Shown: positions 25,751 to 34,770, numbered from the stretch's first letter. The stretch: DNA of 64,000 nucleotides from Streptomyces piniterrae (GCF_005048155.1 NZ_SUMB01000003.1:248001-312000), one strand, 5' to 3'. Program-made: numbers and translations. Notes: generated from the letters alone by a model not told the origin.

Positions 25751-26965
25751 GTGACTTCCTTCCCAGGGCTCGGCCCCTCCTCCGGTTTCCTGCAGTCCAC
25801 CGCCTGGCGCGCGGCCCTCGCCCTGGTGGTGGTGTTCGTGATGCTGGCCATGACCGGCTGGACGGCCATCAGAGAAAACCATGAGGACGCCAACCCCCTG
25901 GCCACCGCCAAAGCCGCGTGGAAGCACGCCACTTTCCACGGGCGGCAGCTGCCCGATCCCGATGCCGGTCCGGCCGCCGTCAGCGCCTTCTTCGCCACCC
26001 TCGACCGCGCCGAGCGCCGGCAGCTGGCGACCCGGTACCCGCTGGTCGTCGGCAACATGGGCGGCGCCCCCGTCCAACTGCGCTACCGCGCCAACCGGAT
26101 GGCGCTCGACGACGCCCGCGCCATCGAGAAGCAGCGCATGGGCGACCGCCGGCTGACACCGTACGGCCGCCAGGAGGCGGGGCGGCTGATGCACCGCTTC
26201 GAGTCGATGATGAGCGGCGGCCGGCAGATCCTGGCCTTCGATCCGGCCGCCGGCGGCCGGGCGGCGGAGGTCTTCGGCAACCTCGACAAGGCCCGCCGGG
26301 TCTCCGTCGTCGTGCCCGGCGTGGACACCAATCTGTCGACCTTCGAGCGCACCGCCCGCGCCACGACCGCCCCCGTCGGCATGGGGCGGTCCCTGTACGC
26401 GGCGCAGCGACACGCCCGGCCGCAGACCCGTACCGCCGTGATCGCCTGGGCCGACTACACCTCGCCGGCCGGCCTGGGTGTCGGGGCCGCCACCGGACAG
26501 ATGGCCGAGGCCGGCGCGGTCCGGCTGCGCGCGCTCGTGAAGTCGCTGCCCGGCTCCGGGCCCGTCTCGCTGTTCTGCCACAGCTACGGGTCCGTGGTGT
26601 GCGGCGTCGCCGCCCGCAAGCTGCCGTCCAACGTCGAGGACATCGCGGTCGCCGGCAGCCCGGGGATGCGCGCGGACAGCAGCGCCGCACTGGGCACGCA
26701 CGCCCGGGTGTGGGCGATGCGGGACTCCGACGACTGGATCCAGGACGTGCCGTACCTGGAGGTCGGCGGGCTGGGCCACGGCGCCGACCCGGTCGATCCG
26801 TCCTTCGGGTCCCGGGTCCTGTCCGCCGACGGCGCCGTCGGACACGCCGGCTACTTCGCGCCCGGCACCCGCAGCCTGCGCAACTTCGCGCTCGTCGGGG
26901 TCGGCGCCGTCGACTCCGTGGAGTGCGCGTCCGACGACCCCCAGTGCAGCTCGGATCTCGTCTGA
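25751..26965 (+). CDS. Membrane-anchored alpha/beta hydrolase, DUF1023 type (paralogue 1)
   Basis: A 404-residue protein with one N-terminal transmembrane anchor (about residues 20-40, ALALVVVFVMLAMTG) and an extracytoplasmic alpha/beta hydrolase of the DUF1023 family. The nucleophile elbow is FCHSYGSVVCG; SPGMR, WAMRDSDDWI and the late His in GHAGYFAPGT complete the likely triad. An upstream helical region contains YPLVVGNMGGAPVQLRYRANRMAL, shared with the paralogue at 30389. It starts at GTG 25751, 8 nt after TAGGGT. Substrate unknown; esterase or lipase activity is plausible. It is the first gene of the block containing DUF4429 and the second two-component system. Confidence 0.8.
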   Translation: MTSFPGLGPSSGFLQSTAWRAALALVVVFVMLAMTGWTAIRENHEDANPLATAKAAWKHATFHGRQLPDPDAGPAAVSAFFATLDRAERRQLATRYPLVVGNMGGAPVQLRYRANRMALDDARAIEKQRMGDRRLTPYGRQEAGRLMHRFESMMSGGRQILAFDPAAGGRAAEVFGNLDKARRVSVVVPGVDTNLSTFERTARATTAPVGMGRSLYAAQRHARPQTRTAVIAWADYTSPAGLGVGAATGQMAEAGAVRLRALVKSLPGSGPVSLFCHSYGSVVCGVAARKLPSNVEDIAVAGSPGMRADSSAALGTHARVWAMRDSDDWIQDVPYLEVGGLGHGADPVDPSFGSRVLSADGAVGHAGYFAPGTRSLRNFALVGVGAVDSVECASDDPQCSSDLV

Positions 26966-27140
26966 GGGCGGGAATCCGACGACCCGCGGCCGCAGGTCCG
27001 GCCCGGCGCCCGGGGACGGGCCGGGCCTGCGGAAACCGCGGTGACGGGGGCGGGGCGGAGGGCCGGGAGCCCTATGACGCGCGTAGCGCAAGGCGTCGGA
27101 AGGGGGACGAGCGGGCGACCGCCCGCATACGATGAGCCGC

Positions 27141-28019
27141 ATGGGTGATGTGCTGGCCGGTTTTCACGCCGTCTGGGAGTTCGACACGGACTCCGTGCTC
27201 ATCCGCTTCGAACGGGGGATCCGCAGGCCGAAGCTGTTCCAGGCGCTCGGTGAGCGACGCATTCCGTACGAGGCGTTGAGGTCCGTCGAGCTGTCCGAGG
27301 GCAGACGGGGCACGGTGGTGCTGCACGCTGTGCCCCGGCACGGCGCCGACCCGCTGATGGAGGCGGCGGACGGACAGCTCAAGGAGGACGCCGATCCCTA
27401 CCGGCTGGTGCTCCCCGCCGAGCGCGAGACGCTGGCCGAGTACTACGCCGACGAACTGCGCACCGCGCTGGGGCCGGCCTCCAAGGAGCCCGCCGACCGC
27501 CATCTGGTGGCCGCTCCCGAGCCGCCGCTGCACTTCAAGGCGTACGACGGCAAGGCGTCCTTCGACGGCCAGTCGGTCGCCTTCCGCTGGTTCTGGACGG
27601 GCGCGTCGTCGGCGAAGTGGAAGCGCGGCGACCAGACCTTCACCGTCGGTGAGCTGGCCGGTGTGGAGTGGCGCTCGCCGGAGATCTTCAACGGCTATCT
27701 GCGGCTGCTGGAGCGCGGCGGCCGGGAAGCCGGCGCCGACGAGGCCGACCAGGACCCGGCCGCGGTGGTCTTCGGGCTCGGCTACGGCCCGGTCCATGAG
27801 TCGCTGCCGTTCGCAGCCTCGGTGCTGCAGGCCGTACGGGCCGCCGAGCCGGCGCAGGACGCGACGGCCCGCGAGCCGGTGCGGCGGGCCGGGGACGCGC
27901 GCCGCGACCCGGCGGACATCGCGGACCGGATACGGCACCTCGGCGAGCTGCACCACGCGGGGCTGCTGACGGACGACGAGTTCAGCGCCAAGAAGGCGGA
28001 GTTGCTGGCGGAACTTTAG
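27141..28019 (+). CDS. DUF4429 protein with C-terminal SHOCT motif
   Basis: A 292-residue cytosolic protein with two DUF4429-type beta-rich repeats (about 1-115, starting GDVLAGFHAVWEFD, and 125-235, starting KAYDGKASFDG). It ends in a SHOCT short C-terminal helix pair (IADRIRHLGELHHAGLLTDDEF). SHOCT helices often mediate oligomerisation or membrane attachment. I choose ATG 27141 because TACGAT (27128-27133) lies exactly 7 nt before it, giving a leaderless start; an in-frame ATG at 27132 overlaps that hexamer. It lies between hydrolase paralogue 1 and the histidine kinase, all on the plus strand. Confidence 0.82.
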   Translation: MGDVLAGFHAVWEFDTDSVLIRFERGIRRPKLFQALGERRIPYEALRSVELSEGRRGTVVLHAVPRHGADPLMEAADGQLKEDADPYRLVLPAERETLAEYYADELRTALGPASKEPADRHLVAAPEPPLHFKAYDGKASFDGQSVAFRWFWTGASSAKWKRGDQTFTVGELAGVEWRSPEIFNGYLRLLERGGREAGADEADQDPAAVVFGLGYGPVHESLPFAASVLQAVRAAEPAQDATAREPVRRAGDARRDPADIADRIRHLGELHHAGLLTDDEFSAKKAELLAEL

Positions 28020-28106
28020 GCATGCCGGGTCGTACGGTGGTACGGCTCCGAAGCCGGACCCTGGTATGACGCTTCGGCGGGGCGGGCCGCTTACATTGAA
28101 CCCGCG

Positions 28107-29507
28107 ATGTCCAGACGATCTCTCATTCCAGAACGCGAGCCGGCCCGCGGCGCCGGGCACGAGTCGGCCCGCAGCCGGGCGCTGCGGGCCGCGCGGCAGG
28201 CGCTGCGGGTGCTCGCCGTCGAGCTCGGCACCCCGGCCGATCCCGGCGCCCCGCTGTTCGGCACCGTCCAGAACCGCTGGCTGCGCACGCTGCCCTACGT
28301 CGTGGCGTTCGCGTTCGCGGTCTCGCTGCTGCCGTCGACCATCAACGTCCTGGGCAACGACTACGGGATGAACGGCGGGCTGGCCGGCGGGCTCGCCATC
28401 GCGCAGACCGTGCCGCTGCTGCTCGCGGTGACCCGGCCGCTCCAGGCATGGTGGGTGATCTTCGCGGCGGACGTGGTGGCCGCGCCGGCCCTCCTCGGCA
28501 CCGCCGGCGTCGCGGGCCGCGCCTGGCCCTGGCCGCCCACGGCGATCGTCGGCTACGCCGTCCTGATGCTGGCGTTGTCCCTGCGCGAGCGCCGCCGCAC
28601 CCTCGTCGCCGTATGGCTGACGACCGGGGTGGCGGGCTTCCTGTCCGAGTTGCTCATACCCGCGCACAGCATCAGCACCTGGGTGCTGCTCTTCGTCCTC
28701 TCCGGCGTGATGCTGCTGATCGGCGCCGCTCTGCGGGAACGGGGCGACGCCCAGCGGAAGTTGCTGGAGCAGGAGACCATCAGCGAGGCGGAGCGCGCCC
28801 GCCGCACGCTGCTGGAGGAACGCACCCGCATCGCCCGCGAGCTGCATGACGTCGTCGCCCACCACATGTCGGTGATCACGGTCCAGGCCGACAGCGCTCC
28901 GTACCGCATCAGCGGGATACCCCCGGAGGCCCAGGAGGAGTTCGGGACGATCGCCGCGACCGCGCGCGAGTCGCTGGCGGAGATGCGCCGGCTGCTGGGC
29001 GTGCTGCGCAGCGAGGAGTCGGAGCGGCACGGCGGCCCGGAGAAGGCCCCGCAGCCGGGGATCGGGCAGCTGCCGAAGCTGGTCGAGGGGACCGTACGGG
29101 CCGGTGTGCCGGTCGAGTTGACGCTGCCCGAGGAACCGGTGGCGCTGGAACCGGCGGTGGATCTGTCGGCGTACCGGATCGTTCAGGAGGCGCTGGCCAA
29201 CGTGGTGCGGCATGCCCCGGGAGCGCAGACCCGGGTGTCGGTGACCACGACGGCGGACGGCTCGCGACTGACCGTCGTGGTGGTCAACTCCGCGCCGCCC
29301 GCGCCGTCCGAGCCGCTGGAGACCACCGGGACCGGTCATGGCCTGATCGGCATGCGGGAGCGGGTGCGGCTGGTGGACGGTTCGCTGGACACCGGGCCGC
29401 TGCCGGACGGTGGCTTCCGGGTCGCCGCCCGCCTCCCGCTCACCGCCACCCCGTCTCCGTCCTCCCCCGCTCCTTCCGCCTCGCCAAAGGACTCTCCCTC
29501 CGTATGA
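28107..29507 (+). CDS. Sensor histidine kinase (HisKA_3 type), second two-component system
   Basis: A 466-residue membrane kinase. After a charged N-terminus, residues about 65-220 carry five to six hydrophobic helices (e.g. YVVAFAFAVSLLPSTI and WVLLFVLSGVMLLIGAAL) with short loops. Then come a coiled linker (LLEQETISEAERARRTLLEE), the phosphoacceptor box ARELHDVVAHHMSVI and the ATPase domain with EALANVVRHAPGAQ and TGHGLIGMRERV. A Pro/Ser tail ends the protein. TACATT lies 9 nt before the ATG, so any leader is very short. It overlaps the response regulator by 4 nt (ATGA), so the pair is translationally coupled. This resembles DesK/VraS-type sensors of membrane or envelope state. Confidence 0.92.
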   Translation: MSRRSLIPEREPARGAGHESARSRALRAARQALRVLAVELGTPADPGAPLFGTVQNRWLRTLPYVVAFAFAVSLLPSTINVLGNDYGMNGGLAGGLAIAQTVPLLLAVTRPLQAWWVIFAADVVAAPALLGTAGVAGRAWPWPPTAIVGYAVLMLALSLRERRRTLVAVWLTTGVAGFLSELLIPAHSISTWVLLFVLSGVMLLIGAALRERGDAQRKLLEQETISEAERARRTLLEERTRIARELHDVVAHHMSVITVQADSAPYRISGIPPEAQEEFGTIAATARESLAEMRRLLGVLRSEESERHGGPEKAPQPGIGQLPKLVEGTVRAGVPVELTLPEEPVALEPAVDLSAYRIVQEALANVVRHAPGAQTRVSVTTTADGSRLTVVVVNSAPPAPSEPLETTGTGHGLIGMRERVRLVDGSLDTGPLPDGGFRVAARLPLTATPSPSSPAPSASPKDSPSV

Positions 29508-30184
29508 CCACTCGGGTGATCATCGTCGACGACCAGGCCATGGTGCGGGCGGGCTTCGCCGCGCTGCTCGCCGCACAGAGCGATATCGATGTGGTGGGTG
29601 ATGCGCCGGACGGCGTGCGGGGCGTGGAGCTGAGCCGCCGGGTGCATCCGGACGTGGTGCTGATGGACGTACGGATGCCGGAGATGGACGGGCTGGAGGC
29701 GGCGCGTCGGCTGCTCGATCCGCCCCTCGGCGTCACCCACCGCCCGAAGGTGCTGATGCTGACCACCTTCGACGTCGACGACTATGTGTACGAGGCGCTG
29801 CGCGCGGGCGCGTCCGGCTTTCTGCTCAAGGACGCGCCGCCGGCCGATCTGATCTCCGCCGTCCGTGTCGTGGCGGCCGGCGAGGCGCTGCTCGCGCCGT
29901 CGGTGACCCGACGGCTGATCGCCGACTTCGCCCGCCAGCGCCCGGCCCCCCGCAAGGACCGCACCTCGCTCCGCCTCAACGGCCTCACCCCGCGCGAGAC
30001 GGAGGTCCTGGAGCTGATCGCCCGCGGCCTGTCGAACCAGGAGATCGCGGATTCGCTGGTCCTCGCCGAGCAGACCGTGAAGACCCATATCGGCCGGGTC
30101 CTCGCCAAGTTGGAGCTGCGGGACCGCGCCCAGGCCGTGATCTTCGCGTATGAGTCGGGGCTGGTCGCACCCGGGGAACGCTGA
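29504..30184 (+). CDS. NarL/LuxR-family response regulator, second two-component system
   Basis: A 226-residue response regulator with a receiver domain (IVDDQAMVRAGF, phospho-Asp in VVLMDVRMPEMDG, Lys in FLLKDAPP) and a LuxR HTH (LTPRETEVLELIARGLSNQEI...LAEQTVKTHIGRVLAKL). Its start overlaps the kinase stop. The likely targets are the palindromes upstream of the downstream hydrolase gene (30254-30266, 30284-30295, 30320-30332) and perhaps the TATGACGC copies upstream of 27141 and 28107. Confidence 0.92.
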   Translation: MTTRVIIVDDQAMVRAGFAALLAAQSDIDVVGDAPDGVRGVELSRRVHPDVVLMDVRMPEMDGLEAARRLLDPPLGVTHRPKVLMLTTFDVDDYVYEALRAGASGFLLKDAPPADLISAVRVVAAGEALLAPSVTRRLIADFARQRPAPRKDRTSLRLNGLTPRETEVLELIARGLSNQEIADSLVLAEQTVKTHIGRVLAKLELRDRAQAVIFAYESGLVAPGER

Positions 30185-30388
30185 GCGGGGTGGGGTTAAC
30201 CCCCGGTGGCGGGGTCGGGCCGCCCCCCCGGTAAGGGGTGGGGCCGGCCGCTCCGTCCTGAGGACGAAGGAGCAGGTCACCCCATACCCCGGTATCACAA
30301 GGGAGTTGGCTCCCCGGTGTGACGCCGCGTCATACACCCGCTTCCTACGTTTCCCTCTGCCACACCAACGGGAGAGGGAGACGCCACC
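30185..30388 (+). promoter_or_regulatory. Promoter region with three short palindromes before hydrolase paralogue 2
   Basis: Three perfect short palindromes are seen: CGTCCTGAGGACG (30254-30266), ATACCCCGGTAT (30284-30295) and TGACGCCGCGTCA (30320-30332). The reverse complement of the last extends to TATGACGC, an 8-mer also found at 27073-27080 and 28065-28072 upstream of two neighbouring genes. GGGAGAGGGAG just before ATG 30389 is the ribosome site. A response-regulator binding region is inferred. Confidence 0.5.
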
Positions 30389-31555
30389 ATGTCCGTGCTG
30401 CGAGCCACCGCTCGGCGCAGCAAGCGCACGCTCATCGCCGCCGCACTCGCGGTGGCCATCGCCGCCGGAACCGGCGGCTGGGCGGCCGGTTCCGCGCAGA
30501 CCGCCATCACCGGGCCACCGCCCGGCGCCGCCGCCTGGCGCGCCGACCACTCCCTCGGCACCCGGCTGCCGGACCCCGCGACCGCGGCCCCCGCCGACGT
30601 CGCCCGCTTCTTCGCCTCGCTGACCGAAGCCCAGCGGCATACGCTCGCGGCCCGGCATCCGCTGACCGTGGGCAATCTCGACGGCGCTCCCGTCACACTG
30701 CGGTATGAGGCCAACTCCCTTGCCCTGAAGGCCGAACGGGACCGTCAGCTGGCCCGCGCCGCCGAACAGGGCGGCTCGCTCCAGGACCAGCGGGAGGCCA
30801 GGAAGGCGGCCGCCCGCTGCGCGGACCTGCTGGAGCCGGGCCGCCACATCCTCGCCTTCGACCCGCGCGGCCGCGGTCAGGTCGCCGAAGCGCACGGCGA
30901 CTTGACCACCGCCGAACGCACCGCGGTGATCGTGCCCGGCTCGGACATCGATCTGGCCACCTTCGACCGTGCCAAGGACCCGTACGGCACACCGACCGGC
31001 ATGGCCACCTCGCTGCGCGCCCGGATGGCCGCCGACGCGCCCGGCACCCGTACGGCAGTGATCGCCTGGGCCGGCTACACCACACCGGTCGGTATCGGTG
31101 TGGACGCCGCCACCGGCCGGCTCGCGGAGGCCGGTGCGCCACGGCTGGCCCGCCTGCTGACCGGCCTCGCCGCCACCGGCGCCCCGGCGCCCACGGTCCT
31201 GTGCCACAGCTATGGCTCGGTCGTCTGCGGACTGGCCGCCCCCAGGGCGGGCCGCGGCGCCATCGCCGACCTGATCGTCTTCGGCTCCCCCGGTATGCGC
31301 CGCGCCGACGTGGCGGAGCTGCATACCTCGGCACGGGTCTGGGCCGCCCGCGACGCGTCCGACTGGATCGGTGACATACCGAACGTCGAACTGCTGGGCC
31401 TGGGCCACGGCGCGGACCCCACCGACCCCGACTTCGGCGCCCGCCGCGTCTCCGCCGAGCGGGCCGAGGGCCACACCGGCTATCTCGCCCCCGGCACGGA
31501 CTCGCTGCGCAGCTTCGCCGCCATCGCCCTGGGCCGCTACGGCGAGGTGCGCTGA
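30389..31555 (+). CDS. Exported alpha/beta hydrolase, DUF1023 type (paralogue 2)
   Basis: A 388-residue paralogue of the protein at 25751. The N-terminus is basic (RATARRSKRTLIAAALAVAIA) followed by a hydrophobic stretch, acting as a signal peptide or anchor. Shared blocks include HPLTVGNLDGAPVTLRYEAN, TAVIAWAGYTTPVGIGVDAA, the nucleophile elbow LCHSYGSVVCG, GSPGMRRA and GHTGYLAPGTDSLR. Both copies therefore keep a complete hydrolase core. It follows the second two-component system and lies 64 bp upstream of a membrane acyltransferase, suggesting envelope lipid or glycan modification under control of that system. Substrate unknown. Confidence 0.8.
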   Translation: MSVLRATARRSKRTLIAAALAVAIAAGTGGWAAGSAQTAITGPPPGAAAWRADHSLGTRLPDPATAAPADVARFFASLTEAQRHTLAARHPLTVGNLDGAPVTLRYEANSLALKAERDRQLARAAEQGGSLQDQREARKAAARCADLLEPGRHILAFDPRGRGQVAEAHGDLTTAERTAVIVPGSDIDLATFDRAKDPYGTPTGMATSLRARMAADAPGTRTAVIAWAGYTTPVGIGVDAATGRLAEAGAPRLARLLTGLAATGAPAPTVLCHSYGSVVCGLAAPRAGRGAIADLIVFGSPGMRRADVAELHTSARVWAARDASDWIGDIPNVELLGLGHGADPTDPDFGARRVSAERAEGHTGYLAPGTDSLRSFAAIALGRYGEVR

Positions 31556-31619
31556 GCGCCCGCTCCGGGCCCGCGCCACGCACCGGCCGCCTCGCCACTC
31601 CTCACCTCAAGGACGCCTC

Positions 31620-32906
31620 ATGGCCCTCGCACTCCTCGCCCCCACCCGCCGTACGGGCCGGAAACCGGCACCGGAATCCGCAGCGGTCCTGCGCGCCGCC
31701 AGGAAAGCGGTCCGCGCCATCGACGACCGCACCCCCGCGCACCGCGACCGCGCCATCGACGGCCTGCGGGCACTGGCGCTGCTCGCCGTGCCCACCGGTC
31801 ACTGGCTGCTCGGCGGCTTCACCGTCGACGCCGACGGCGCACTGCACAACGCCAGCCCGCTGTCCGCCCTCGGCTTTCTCTCGCCCGCCAGTTGGGCGCT
31901 CCAGATGCTCGGCATCTTCTTCCTCGTCGGCGGCCATGCCTCGGTGCTCTCCTTCCGGCGGGCCACCGAGCGCGGCGAATCCGCCGGCGCCTGGCTGCGC
32001 GGGCGGCTCGTGCGGCTGGGCCGCCCGGTGCTGGGAGTGACCGCGGTATGGGCGGCGATGGCCCCGCTCCTGTACGCGCTGGGGGCGCCGGAAGCGACCC
32101 TGCGGACCGGGGCGACGCTGGTGATCCAGCCGCTGTGGTTCGTCGGCGTCTATGCCGCGATCACCGCGCTGACGCCGTACTGCGTCCGTGCGGCGCGCCG
32201 GATGGGCGCCTGGGCCGCGGCACCGCTCCTCGCCACGGTGGCCGTCGTGGACTTCCTGCGCTACGGACCGTTCGCCGACGCCATGCCGTCCTGGCTGAGC
32301 CTGCTCAACCTGCTCCCCGGCTGGATGTTCGCCTACCAACTCGGCGTCTCCTGGGGCGAGAAGCGGCTCGGCGTGCGCGCCGCCCGGTCGCTTCTCCTCG
32401 GCGGCGCCGCCCTGTTCGCCGCGCTGCTGCTGTTCTTCCACTACCCGGCGAGCATGGTCGGCGTCCCCGGCACCGACCGTACGAACTCGCACCCGCCGTC
32501 GCTGCTGGTCCTGGCCCTGGCGGCGACGCAGTCCGGGGCGGCGATCCTGCTCCGCGACCGGCTCGCGAGGCTGCTGCGCCGGCCCGCCCTGTGGGCGCCG
32601 GTCGTCGTGATCAACCTCTCCGCGATGACGATCCTGTGCTGGCACCAGACCGCGATGCTCTCGGCCGCCGTGCCCGCGTCCTTCCTCGGCCTGAACGCGG
32701 TCCCCGGCCTGACCGTCGCGCCCGACACGCTCGGCTGGATCCTCGCCCGGCTCGCCTGGCTCCCCGTCTTCGCCACCGCCCTGATCCTCATCGGCCGTAC
32801 CACCCGCCGCTTCGAGGCACCGTGGACCGGCGTCACCCGCTTCCGTCGCGCGGTCGCGGGCGTGCTGGCCACGGGGTTCGCGGTGTTCGCGCTGGGGTGG
32901 GCGTGA
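31620..32906 (+). CDS. Acyltransferase-3-like integral membrane protein
   Basis: A 428-residue membrane protein with about ten helices and the acyltransferase 3 (OafA-like) layout. An early acceptor motif RAIDGLRALALLAVPTGHWLL places the usual catalytic-type His in helix 1, and a second conserved His lies in FFLVGGHASVLSF. Proteins of this family move acyl groups to exported glycans, lipids or antibiotics. CAAGGACG is a weak ribosome site before ATG 31620. It is the last gene of the block downstream of hydrolase paralogue 2, with which it is probably co-transcribed. Confidence 0.75.
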   Translation: MALALLAPTRRTGRKPAPESAAVLRAARKAVRAIDDRTPAHRDRAIDGLRALALLAVPTGHWLLGGFTVDADGALHNASPLSALGFLSPASWALQMLGIFFLVGGHASVLSFRRATERGESAGAWLRGRLVRLGRPVLGVTAVWAAMAPLLYALGAPEATLRTGATLVIQPLWFVGVYAAITALTPYCVRAARRMGAWAAAPLLATVAVVDFLRYGPFADAMPSWLSLLNLLPGWMFAYQLGVSWGEKRLGVRAARSLLLGGAALFAALLLFFHYPASMVGVPGTDRTNSHPPSLLVLALAATQSGAAILLRDRLARLLRRPALWAPVVVINLSAMTILCWHQTAMLSAAVPASFLGLNAVPGLTVAPDTLGWILARLAWLPVFATALILIGRTTRRFEAPWTGVTRFRRAVAGVLATGFAVFALGWA

Positions 32907-32945
32907 GCGGGGCCGGGAACGCCCGCCCCGCCCACCCGACGGGCC

Positions 32946-34001
32946 CTACTCCCGCCCGGCGGACGTGAACGTCATATCCGCGTAGCGCGCCCCCGCGACC
33001 TGTCCGGCGATGGGCTCCAGGAGGGCCAGGTCCTCCTTGCTCAGCTCGATCCGCGTGGCAGCGGTGTTCTCCTCGACGCGGGTGCGCTTGCGGGTGCCGG
33101 GGATCGGCACGACGGCCAGGCCGCGCGCGGTGGCCTGCTGCTGCACCCAGGCCAGTGCGATCTGGCCGGGCGTCGCGCCATGGGCCTCGGCGACCTTCCG
33201 CACCGGCTCCAGCAGCGCCGCGTTGGCGGCCGCGTTGTCGCCGGTGAACCGGGGCTGCGTACGCCGGAAGTCGTCGTCGCCCAGTTCCTTGTCGGCGCTG
33301 ACGAACGAGCCGGTCAGGAAGCCGCGGCCGAGCGGCGAGTACGGGACGAAGGCGACGCCGAGTTCACTGGCAGCGGGCACCACGCCGTCCTCGACGTCCC
33401 GGCTGAACAGCGACCACTCCGACTGGAGCGCCGCGATCGGGTGCACGGCCTGCGCCGCGCGCAGTTCGGAGCCGGTCACCTCGCTCAGCCCCAGGTGCTT
33501 GACCTTGCCCTCGGCCACCAGCTCGGCCATCGCGCCCACCGACTCCTCGATGGGCACGTTCACATCGCGCCGGTGCATGTAATAGAGGTCGATCTCATCC
33601 ACGCCGAGCCGCCGCAGGCTGCCCTCGACGGACTCGCGGAGGTAAGCGCGGTCGTTGCGGATGATCCGCTTGGCCGGGTCGTCCGGATCGAGGGTGATCG
33701 CGAACTTGGTGGCCACGACGACCTCGTCGCGGTGCGCCCGGATGAACGGCGCGATGAACTTCTCGTTCTCCCCCATGCCGTACATGTCGGCGGTGTCGTA
33801 GAGGGTCACGCCCAGTTCCAGCGCGCGCTCCAGCGTGGCCCGCGCCTCGCCGGCGTCCGTCGGCCCGTAGGCGAAGCTCATGCCCATGCAGCCGAGGCCC
33901 TGTACGCCGACCCGCGGGCCGCCACTGCCCAGCTCCACCGTCCCGATCCGCACGCCGTTCCCTTCGCTGCCCGTCTCGCCGCTCGTCCCGTTGCTGCTCA
34001 T
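32946..34001 (-). CDS. Aldo/keto reductase
   Basis: A 351-residue NADPH-dependent aldo/keto reductase of the AKR13 type (YakC/IolS-like). The barrel starts with VQGLGCMGMSFAYG. The tetrad is visible: Asp and Tyr in LYDTADMYGMGENE, Lys in VVVATKFAI and His in LYYMHRRD. The cofactor-binding end PIPGTRKRTRVEEN is intact. About 30 extra residues (Ser/Gly/Asn-rich) precede the barrel; ATG 34001 has AGAAAGG upstream, while longer frames lack support. The gene lies 68 bp after a MerR regulator on the same strand and is probably controlled through the operator at 34685-34702. Confidence 0.88.
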   Translation of the reverse strand: MSSNGTSGETGSEGNGVRIGTVELGSGGPRVGVQGLGCMGMSFAYGPTDAGEARATLERALELGVTLYDTADMYGMGENEKFIAPFIRAHRDEVVVATKFAITLDPDDPAKRIIRNDRAYLRESVEGSLRRLGVDEIDLYYMHRRDVNVPIEESVGAMAELVAEGKVKHLGLSEVTGSELRAAQAVHPIAALQSEWSLFSRDVEDGVVPAASELGVAFVPYSPLGRGFLTGSFVSADKELGDDDFRRTQPRFTGDNAAANAALLEPVRKVAEAHGATPGQIALAWVQQQATARGLAVVPIPGTRKRTRVEENTAATRIELSKEDLALLEPIAGQVAGARYADMTFTSAGRE

Positions 34002-34069
34002 CCCGCTGCCTTTCTCGTTCCCGGCGTTCCGGGTCCCGTTGCGCACGCGGCCCCGGTGCCTCTCCCGGC

Positions 34070-34579
34070 TCAGGGCCGTCCGCCGTCGGTGTAGATGCCG
34101 ATCTTGTAGTCGAGTACGTCCAGCGTGCTCTGCAACTCCGCGATGCGCTGCCGTACGTCCTCACGGTGCGCGGTCAGCAGATCCCGGCGCTCGGCGAAGG
34201 TGCCCGTGCCGGCCCGCACCATCTCGGCGTAGCGGACCATGTCCGCGACCGGCATACCGGTCAGCCGCAGCTTGGTCACCAGGCTCAGCCAGTCCAGGTC
34301 GCGGTTGGTGAAGCGCCGCTGCCCGGTGTGCGTACGGTCCACGTGCGGCATCAGGCCGATTCGCTCGTACCAGCGCAGCGTGTGGGCGCTGAGGCCGGTG
34401 TGTTCGGCCACCTCGCTGATCGTGTACCGGTCCTGGCCGGCCGGCCGCGGGTGGATCGGCGTCGCCACACAGGCGCCGACCTTGCTCACCAGGGCTTCGG
34501 GGGGCTCGTGCGAGCCGCCCGGACATTCGTCGGTCGCGGCCTGGCCGTCCGTCACCGGTTCGCTCTGCGTCACGGTCAT
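34070..34579 (-). CDS. MerR-family regulator, probably autoregulated with the reductase
   Basis: A 169-residue MerR protein. After about 45 mostly disordered residues comes the wHTH (YTISEVAEHTGLSAHTLRWYERIGL, then RRFTNRDLDWLSLV) and a dimerising coiled coil (ERRDLLTAHREDVRQRIAELQ) ending at DYKIGIYTDGG. This fits the NmlR/AdhR-like group that senses reactive aldehydes or electrophiles and often controls oxidoreductases. Cys residues occur at CPGG and VGACVATP in the N-terminal extension, not in the usual sensor place. ATG 34579 has GGGGAGA upstream. It is followed by the aldo/keto reductase gene, 68 bp away. Confidence 0.88.
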   Translation of the reverse strand: MTVTQSEPVTDGQAATDECPGGSHEPPEALVSKVGACVATPIHPRPAGQDRYTISEVAEHTGLSAHTLRWYERIGLMPHVDRTHTGQRRFTNRDLDWLSLVTKLRLTGMPVADMVRYAEMVRAGTGTFAERRDLLTAHREDVRQRIAELQSTLDVLDYKIGIYTDGGRP

Positions 34580-34674
34580 CCGCGTCTCCCCATCTCCCCC
34601 GGAACCTCGCAACCCGGGAACGTCTCCCAGGACACCGGCACCCGCGTTCCCGCCGGAACATCTCGACGTCCCCC

Positions 34675-34705
34675 ACGCTAGAGACTTCGAGTGCACTCCA
34701 AGCAA
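34675..34705 (-). promoter_or_regulatory. MerR-type promoter: palindrome inside a 19-bp spacer
   Basis: On the minus strand TTGCTT (-35, 34700-34705) and TAGCGT (-10, 34675-34680) are separated by 19 bp, the stretched spacing typical of MerR-controlled promoters. The spacer overlaps the 18-bp palindrome CTTCGAGTGCACTCCAAG (34685-34702), which has a perfect GAGTGCACTC core and one mismatched pair. Transcription from here would read through merR into the aldo/keto reductase. Confidence 0.82.
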
Positions 34706-34770
34706 GCGCAATTGCCGGGAAGCCCCGACCGGAATTCGGGAGCGCGGGGGCACCCCTTAGGCTCGGGGAC

